Shown one piece after another: positions 5,652 to 9,397 of a stretch of 9,397 nt of DNA (position 1 is the stretch's first letter; each line of letters opens with the position of its first letter). This DNA is from Pseudomonadota bacterium (GTDB lineage: Bacteria; Pseudomonadota; Alphaproteobacteria; Rhizobiales; Xanthobacteraceae), in assembly GCA_023435725.1 (NCBI GenBank), contig JAEYRD010000002.1, forward strand, positions 1-9,397. Reading direction: 5' to 3'. A program made the position numbers and the translations under genes. The notes beneath the pieces are model-generated. The model was not told where the DNA came from. It saw nothing but the letters and a program-made list of their open reading frames with translations, and ran no database searches.

Positions 5652-6149
5652 ATGGCTCTCTACGAGCATGTTTTTCTTGCGCGCCAGGACGCGAGCACGC
5701 AGCAGGTCGAAGAGCTGACTGCGCAGATGACCGGTATCGTCGAGGGTCTCGGCGGCAAGGTCACCAAGACCGAGAATTGGGGCGTTCGCTCCCTCACCTA
5801 CCGCATGAACAAGAACCGCAAGGCGCACTTTGTGCTGCTCAACATCGACGCGCCGTCCGCGGCGATCGCCGAGATCGAGCGCCAGGAGCGTATCAGCGAA
5901 GACGTGATCCGCTATCTCAGCGTCCGCGTCGAGGAGCTCGAGGAAGGCCCGTCGGCAATGATGCGCAAGGCCGACCGTGATCGCGAGCGTGACGACCGTG
6001 GCGGCGGATTCCGCGGCGAGCGCGAAGGCGGCTTCCGTGGCGACCGCGAAGGCGGTTTCCGTGGTGGCGATCGCGACGGCGGATTCCGCGGTGACCGCGG
6101 CCCGCGCCGTCCGCGCGAAGAAGCTGAAACCACGACGGATGGGGAGTAA
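5652..6149 (+). CDS. rpsF: 30S ribosomal protein S6
   Basis: S6 binds S18 and the central domain of 16S rRNA on the platform of the small subunit. The protein has 165 residues. Residues 1-97 are the conserved alpha/beta fold, starting MALYEHVFLARQD and including NWGVRSLTYRMNKNRKAHFVLLNI. The rest is a charged tail with four GGFRG units at 118-122, 126-130, 134-138 and 143-147, encoded by near-24-nt DNA repeats. Alphaproteobacterial S6 proteins often carry such tails, but their function is not established. The ATG at 5652 has AAGGA five bases upstream, inside the leader stem. It is first in rpsF-rpsR-DUF2232-rplI. The sequence GGGGAG, overlapping its last codons, serves rpsR. Confidence 0.98.
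   Translation: MALYEHVFLARQDASTQQVEELTAQMTGIVEGLGGKVTKTENWGVRSLTYRMNKNRKAHFVLLNIDAPSAAIAEIERQERISEDVIRYLSVRVEELEEGPSAMMRKADRDRERDDRGGGFRGEREGGFRGDREGGFRGGDRDGGFRGDRGPRRPREEAETTTDGE
6003..6092 (+). repeat. In-frame repeats encoding GGFRG units of S6
   Basis: Four imperfect copies of a unit of about 24-27 nt read GGFRG followed by a short Asp/Glu/Arg linker (GERE, DREG, GDRD). The GGC-GGN-TTC-CGN-GGN core is repeated with mostly third-position changes. One unit has an extra glycine codon. Such an array is prone to slippage and may vary in copy number between strains. Confidence 0.85.
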
Positions 6150-6154
6150 GAACA

Positions 6155-6394
6155 ATGGCTGAAGCTGGTGCACGCCGTCCGTTTTTCCGTCGTCGCAAGA
6201 GCTGCCCGTTCACGGGCGCCAATGCTCCCAAGATCGACTACAAGGACTCCAAGCTGCTGATGCGCTACGTCTCCGAGCGCGGCAAGATCGTGCCGAGCCG
6301 CATCACCGCGGTGTCCGCGAAGAAGCAGCGTGAGCTCGCCCGCGCCATCAAGCGCGCGCGGTTCCTGGGCCTGCTGCCCTACGTCATTCGCTAA
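6155..6394 (+). CDS. rpsR: 30S ribosomal protein S18
   Basis: S18 forms a heterodimer with S6 on the small subunit platform and, with it, is the likely effector of the rpsF leader. The length of 79 residues is normal for the family. The basic N-terminus ARRPFFRRRKSCPF is followed by IDYKDSKLLMRYVSERGKIVPSRIT (28-51) and QRELARAIKRARFLGLLPY (58-76), the core S18 signature. The ATG at 6155 lies 5 bp after rpsF, with GGGGAG (6141-6146) eight bases upstream, so the two are translated from the same message in balanced amounts. A long GC-rich hairpin follows the stop codon. Confidence 0.98.
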   Translation: MAEAGARRPFFRRRKSCPFTGANAPKIDYKDSKLLMRYVSERGKIVPSRITAVSAKKQRELARAIKRARFLGLLPYVIR

Positions 6395-6402
6395 GACGAA
6401 TT

Positions 6403-6430
6403 CGGCCGGCGGCGATAGCGCCGCCGGCCG
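6403..6430 (+). terminator. Perfect 12-bp hairpin after rpsR
   Basis: CGGCCGGCGGCG (6403-6414) pairs with CGCCGCCGGCCG (6419-6430) around ATAG, eight bases after the rpsR stop. Only CACTCTTTAGTTT follows, so the U-tract is poor. It may end part of the transcripts, or stabilise the abundant rpsF-rpsR message relative to the membrane protein downstream. I see no strong promoter after it, which argues for read-through. Confidence 0.6.
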
Positions 6431-6521
6431 CACTCTTTAGTTTCATAAGGCTTCCGGGTCGTCCGGTCGCCGATGGTTGGGGCGAGATGCCTCTAACCGC
6501 TCGAAGGGAGCGGGACAGCTG

Positions 6522-7499
6522 ATGATGGCTTTTGGACTGATAGCCCTGATCGCCGGCGCTGCGTCGGCCCTGATGTTCGCCTCGATCGTTTCGGGCGCAC
6601 TGATCTCGCTCGTCCTGTTCTATCTCGCACCGCTACCGCTGATGGTCGCCTCGATCGGCTGGGGACCGCTTTGCGCGAGCCTCGGCGGCATCGCCGCCGC
6701 GATCGGCCTCGGCGCGCTGTTCGGCCTGCCCTATTGCATCGCCTTTGCCGTCACCGTCGCGCTGCCGGCCTGGTGGCTCGGCCATCTCGTCCTGCTCAGC
6801 CGGCAGGTGGGACCTGTCGCACCGGCCGCTGACGCCGAGCCGCCGGCCGAGCCCGAGCTCGAGTGGTATCCGGTCGGCCGCATCCTGCTGTGGATCGCGG
6901 GCTTCGCCACGCTGACCACGATAGCCGCCCTGCTCACGCTCGGCACCGACGCCGAAACCATCACCGGCACGCTGCAGCGCGGCCTGATGCGCCTCCTCCG
7001 CGCCACCGATCCGCAGACCTCGGGCGAAGCCGGTCAGTTCGTCGACGCATTGGTGCGCATCGCGCCTGCCGCCGCCACCATCGTCGCGATGATGACGCTG
7101 ACGCTCAACCTCTGGCTCAGCGCCAAGGTGACGGCGACGTCGGGCCGGCTGCGTCGTCCCTGGCCGGTTATGAGAACGGCGGAGCTGCCGCCGATGACGC
7201 TTGTGGCGCTCTGCATCGCGCTCGCCTTCTGCTTCACCGGCGGGCTGCTCGCGATCGTCGCGCAGATCACCACGGCGGCGCTGATGATGGGCTACGCGCT
7301 GACCGGCTTCGCCGTGCTGCATACGCTGACGCTCGCGCTGAAGAGCCGCACCTTCTGGCTCGGCTCGACCTACGCCGTCGTCGTCGTGTTCGGATGGCCC
7401 GTCATCGCGATGGTGATCCTCGGCCTTGCGGATGCCGTGTTCGGCTTCCGCGAGCGCTTCCTGCGGAGCCGCCAGCCGCCGCCGCTGCCAACACCCTAA
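6522..7499 (+). CDS. DUF2232 (YybS-like) integral membrane protein
   Basis: Function unknown. The protein has 325 residues and is strongly hydrophobic, with about eight membrane segments at roughly 4-24, 27-46, 48-68, 70-92, 119-140, 178-200, 224-272 (two) and 283-305. A proline/acid-rich loop lies at 99-116 and a short RSRQPPPLPTP tail at the end. I assign it to DUF2232 from its hydrophobic pattern and its place between rpsR and rplI; in Firmicutes the DUF2232 protein YybS also lies between these two genes. I chose the ATG at 6522, with GGGAC six bases upstream and AAGGGAG a little further. The frame extends to a TTG at 6477, but those residues are polar and lack a good ribosome binding site. 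It ends 49 bp before rplI. It is neither truncated nor of unusual composition. Confidence 0.8.
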   Translation: MMAFGLIALIAGAASALMFASIVSGALISLVLFYLAPLPLMVASIGWGPLCASLGGIAAAIGLGALFGLPYCIAFAVTVALPAWWLGHLVLLSRQVGPVAPAADAEPPAEPELEWYPVGRILLWIAGFATLTTIAALLTLGTDAETITGTLQRGLMRLLRATDPQTSGEAGQFVDALVRIAPAAATIVAMMTLTLNLWLSAKVTATSGRLRRPWPVMRTAELPPMTLVALCIALAFCFTGGLLAIVAQITTAALMMGYALTGFAVLHTLTLALKSRTFWLGSTYAVVVVFGWPVIAMVILGLADAVFGFRERFLRSRQPPPLPTP

Positions 7500-7548
7500 G
7501 GTTCAACCCGCAAATCCACCTCACTCAACACTTCAAAGGAGAACGAAT

Positions 7549-8154
7549 ATGGAAGTCATTTTGCTGGAACGCGTGAACAAGCTCGGCCAGATGGGCGAAG
7601 TCGTGAAGGTTCGCGACGGCTATGCCCGCAATTTCCTGCTCAAGCGCGGCAAGGCGCTGCGCGCCACCGCCGACAACCGCGCCAAGTACGACGGCATGAA
7701 GGCCGAGCTCGAGGCCCGCAACCTTCAGTCCAAGGCTGAGGCGTCCAAGGTCGCCGAGAAGATCGAGGGCAAGAACATCATCGTGATCCGCCAGGCTTCG
7801 GAAGCCGGCCAGCTGTTCGGCTCGGTCACGGTGCGTGACGTCGTTGCCGCTTTCGAGGCTGACGGTGTCTCGCTCGCCCGTCCGCAGGTGCAGCTCGACG
7901 CGCCGATCAAGACCATCGGCAAGCACTCGATCACCGTCGCCATCCACCCCGAGGTCGAGATCGAAGTCACCGTCACGGTTGCGCGCAGCCAGGACGAAGC
8001 CGAGCGCATCAACCGCGGCGAAGACATCTCGACCCGCAACGAAGACCGCGACGCGGCGGCCGAAGCGATCGCCGCTGCCGGCGAGTTCTTCGATCCGGAA
8101 GCCCAGCACGACGAGGTCGAGCCGGCGCCGGCCGCAGACGAGTCCGAGAAGTAA
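7549..8154 (+). CDS. rplI: 50S ribosomal protein L9
   Basis: L9 binds 23S rRNA near the base of the L1 stalk and reaches out from the large subunit; it helps keep reading frame. The N-terminal domain has the signature GEVVKVRDGYARNFLLKRGKALRAT (16-40). A long connecting helix (about 41-75) leads to the C-terminal domain (76-148). With 201 residues it exceeds the common 148-150 by an acidic tail (from about 150) ending in EVEPAPAADESEK, a usual feature in this class. The ATG at 7549 has AAAGGAG seven bases upstream. It is the last gene of the operon and is followed by a strong terminator 25 bp after its stop. Confidence 0.98.
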   Translation: MEVILLERVNKLGQMGEVVKVRDGYARNFLLKRGKALRATADNRAKYDGMKAELEARNLQSKAEASKVAEKIEGKNIIVIRQASEAGQLFGSVTVRDVVAAFEADGVSLARPQVQLDAPIKTIGKHSITVAIHPEVEIEVTVTVARSQDEAERINRGEDISTRNEDRDAAAEAIAAAGEFFDPEAQHDEVEPAPAADESEK

Positions 8155-8178
8155 GCCTCGCATTCGCGCAAGGCTGCG

Positions 8179-8214
8179 AAGCCCGGCCGCCTCAGGCGGC
8201 CGGGCTTTTCGTTT
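8179..8214 (+). terminator. Intrinsic terminator of the ribosomal operon
   Basis: AAGCCCGGCCGCC (8179-8191) pairs perfectly with GGCGGCCGGGCTT (8195-8207) around the 3-base loop TCA, followed by TTTTCGTTTT. This is a textbook Rho-independent terminator for rplI. Its loop is also the stop codon (8192-8194, TGA on the minus strand) of the convergent thioesterase gene. On the minus strand no U-tract follows, so it probably works in one direction. Confidence 0.9.
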
Positions 8215-8659
8215 TGGCGGCGACCTCCTCGCTCAGCATCGCGATCGAGGCCAGCGCCGTTGCCGTATGTTTCTCGACGCCGTCGCTGACACAGAACACG
8301 TCGGCCGCAACCACCGCGACCTGGCGGCCTGGCTTGATCACCCTGGCCCGGCAGATCAGCTTGTCGCCGACCGCCGGCGACAACAGATTGAGCTTGTATT
8401 CCGCCGTCAGCGCCGGCTGGCCGCGCGATGTTGCCGCCGCGATCGTCGTGGCGTTGTCGACCAGGAAGGCGGTAACTCCACCATGGAAGAAGCCGTGCTG
8501 TTGCAGCAGCTCCGGCCGGCGCTCCACTGCAATCGTGCAGGTGCCGCGCGACAATTCCGAGAGCTCGGCCCCGACAAGATTCATAAAGCCCTGCCGGCCG
8601 ACATTGGCGTGGATGCGCTCGGCGATCGGTTCAAATTCGGGATCTGCTTCGGCCCGCAT
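8192..8659 (-). CDS. PaaI-family hotdog thioesterase
   Basis: Predicted cytoplasmic acyl-CoA thioesterase that hydrolyses the thioester to free acid and CoA. At 155 residues it is a typical single hotdog domain. The motif QQHGFFHGGVTAFLVDNA (53-70) holds the HGG turn at 59-61 and Asp68, the family's usual general base or nucleophile position. LTAEYKLNLLSPAVGDKLICRARVIKPGRQ (84-113) forms the core strands. The ATG at 8659 lies 11 bp after the upstream TetR gene; its AAGGAG overlaps that gene's stop codon. The two therefore form an operon. Substrate is unknown: medium-chain, aromatic or dicarboxylic CoA esters are all possible. The 3' end overlaps the rplI terminator on the opposite strand. Confidence 0.88.
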   Translation of the reverse strand: MRAEADPEFEPIAERIHANVGRQGFMNLVGAELSELSRGTCTIAVERRPELLQQHGFFHGGVTAFLVDNATTIAAATSRGQPALTAEYKLNLLSPAVGDKLICRARVIKPGRQVAVVAADVFCVSDGVEKHTATALASIAMLSEEVAAKTKSPAA

Positions 8660-8670
8660 GCACCCACTCC

Positions 8671-9267
8671 TTATTGTTTGTTGACGCGTTCAAAAGGCCG
8701 CAGCGCCCGGATGGCGCAGGCGATCAGCGTATCGGTCTCGCTGCGCGGATCGGCGCGGTCGCGTCCCGACAGGAACGCGCGACAGAAGATCTGCGCCGGG
8801 CCGATGAGCTGGCTGACGAACATCACAGGCGTCATCGGCAGAAGCTCGCCGCTGGCAACCAACGGCGCGCGCCAGCGCTCGATGCCTTCGGCAAGCTGCG
8901 CGTTCTGCGCGCGCTGGGCGTCGCGGACATCCTCGCCCCATTCGCTGCGCGAGATCTCGAAGAGATAGCGCGCCTCGCGCCGGCTCGACACGACCCAGTC
9001 AAGGTGAGCCCGGATCAGGCGATCGATGCCCTGCTCCGCATCGGGGACAGGATCGAGCGCGGCCAGCACCGCGGCGTGATAGTGCCGCAGCACGTCCAGG
9101 AATAGCGCCCCGGCCAGCTCCTTCTTCGATCCGAAGACATGAAAGAAGCTGCCATTCGACGCACGTGCGCGGGCGCGGATCGCGGCCACCGTCGCGCCTT
9201 CGAAGCCGACGCGGTCGAACACCGCGAGCCCCGCCGCCAGCAGGTCGTTACGCACACTCGCCGTCAT
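8671..9267 (-). CDS. TetR/AcrR-family regulator of the thioesterase operon
   Basis: Predicted dimeric DNA-binding repressor of 198 residues. The helix-turn-helix covers about 5-52, with LLAAGLAVFDRVGFEGATVAAIRARARASNGSFFHVFGSKKELAGALF matching the TetR pattern (FxxxGFxxTTVxxI, GSFFxxFxSKxxL). The C-terminal ligand domain (about 80-190) has no subfamily I can name. The ATG at 9267 has AGGAG eight bases upstream. The gene is immediately followed by a PaaI-type thioesterase, and a 28-bp near-palindrome overlaps its promoter, which suggests self-repression and release by an acyl-CoA or related ligand (inference). It is unrelated in its C-terminal part to the other TetR protein in this window. Confidence 0.92.
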   Translation of the reverse strand: MTASVRNDLLAAGLAVFDRVGFEGATVAAIRARARASNGSFFHVFGSKKELAGALFLDVLRHYHAAVLAALDPVPDAEQGIDRLIRAHLDWVVSSRREARYLFEISRSEWGEDVRDAQRAQNAQLAEGIERWRAPLVASGELLPMTPVMFVSQLIGPAQIFCRAFLSGRDRADPRSETDTLIACAIRALRPFERVNKQ

Positions 9268-9279
9268 CCAAAATTCTCC

Positions 9280-9319
9280 TAGAGCACCACTCTAGAGTAA
9301 TGCTCTAATCGCGGTCAAG
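9280..9319 (-). promoter_or_regulatory. Promoter with 28-bp near-palindromic operator of tetR-thioesterase
   Basis: On the minus strand CTTGAC (9314-9319) and TCTAGA (9291-9296) are 17 bases apart, a good promoter. The segment 9280-9307 has outer arms TAGAGCA and TGCTCTA and a self-complementary core ACTCTAGAGT; only the two dinucleotides CC (9287-9288) and AA (9299-9300) break the symmetry. It can also be read as two overlapping TAGAG-N5-CTCTA sites sharing CTCTAGAG. The operator covers the -10 box and most of the spacer. Confidence 0.7.
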
Positions 9320-9322
9320 ACG

Positions 9323-9355
9323 ATGCGGAGGCCGCGTTGATCGCGGCCTCCGCAT
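9323..9355 (-). terminator. 14-bp perfect hairpin upstream of the second TetR promoter
   Basis: ATGCGGAGGCCGCG (9323-9336) pairs perfectly with CGCGGCCTCCGCAT (9342-9355) around TTGAT. It lies five bases past a minus-strand stop codon at 9361-9363 and four bases before the -35 box of the TetR gene. No U-tract follows on either strand. It most likely marks the 3' end of the gene entering from the right edge. Confidence 0.5.
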
Positions 9356-9360
9356 GTCGG

Positions 9361-9397
9361 TCAGAAAATGTGGGTTGGCCTATCGCGAGATCGGCGG
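9361..9397 (-). CDS. Possible last codons of a gene entering from the right
   Basis: The minus-strand frame reads RRSRDRPTHIF followed by TGA at 9361-9363. A long hairpin starts five bases beyond the stop. Spacing and position fit a gene end, but eleven codons are too few to name a product or to prove coding. Confidence 0.3.
   Translation of the reverse strand, partial: RRSRDRPTHIF

Noticed and set aside
5339..5653. 104-codon minus-strand frame opposite the rpsF leader
   Set aside because: It covers the rpsF promoter and structured leader, has Cys/Arg/Trp-rich translation and no ribosome binding site.
6003..6092. Non-coding tandem repeat or minisatellite
   Set aside because: The repeat stays in the rpsF frame with mostly synonymous differences, so it is selected as protein.
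6477..6521. TTG start giving a 340-residue DUF2232 protein
   Set aside because: The added 15 residues are polar, precede the first membrane segment without need, and lack a good ribosome binding site.
7525..8163. 212-codon minus-strand frame
   Set aside because: Antisense of rplI; shadows of GC-rich ribosomal genes are often open.
7835..8968. 377-codon plus-strand frame spanning rplI, its terminator and the thioesterase
   Set aside because: It passes through a strong terminator and two genes in other frames; composition is Arg/Ser-rich noise.

Overview
The window is about 63% G+C by eye and reads as chromosomal DNA of an alphaproteobacterium in Hyphomicrobiales. Bradyrhizobium or a close relative (Rhodopseudomonas, Nitrobacter type) is most likely. 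The signs are the gene order fabD-fabG-acpP-fabF, the order rpsF-rpsR-DUF2232-rplI, long charged C-terminal tails on S6 and L9, CTTGAC-type -35 boxes, and interspersed palindromic repeats of a kind I associate with Bradyrhizobium. No mobile element, prophage, CRISPR array or tRNA gene was seen.

Layout. (1) Positions 1-3371, minus strand: core type II fatty acid synthesis genes, read in the order fabD, fabG, acpP, fabF; fabF runs off the left edge. A two-hairpin repeat lies between fabD and fabG and contains the fabD stop codon. A 311-bp gap before acpP holds a candidate promoter, and a bulged hairpin separates acpP from fabF. (2) Positions 3404-3540: a composite palindromic repeat. (3) Positions 3574-5359, minus strand: a TetR-type regulator and a membrane fatty acid desaturase, 3 bp apart, under a promoter overlapped by a perfect 7-3-7 palindrome. 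(4) Positions 5432-8210, plus strand: ribosomal operon rpsF-rpsR-(DUF2232 membrane protein)-rplI. It has a structured leader that can hide the rpsF ribosome binding site, and it ends in a strong intrinsic terminator. (5) Positions 8192-9319, minus strand: a second TetR regulator followed by a PaaI-type hotdog thioesterase, under a promoter overlapped by a 28-bp near-palindrome. (6) Positions 9320-9397: a long hairpin and probably the last codons of another minus-strand gene.

How the genes work together. FabD loads malonyl onto ACP, FabF condenses, and FabG reduces. The desaturase could then place double bonds into finished acyl chains or lipids, and the thioesterase could release acyl groups from CoA. 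Both accessory functions sit behind their own TetR gene and a plausible self-regulating operator. The region therefore looks like a lipid-synthesis neighbourhood with two small locally regulated modules beside a translation operon. I found no clearly new system. The points most worth a second look are the rpsF leader, the two operators with their modules, and the repeat that forms the end of fabD.
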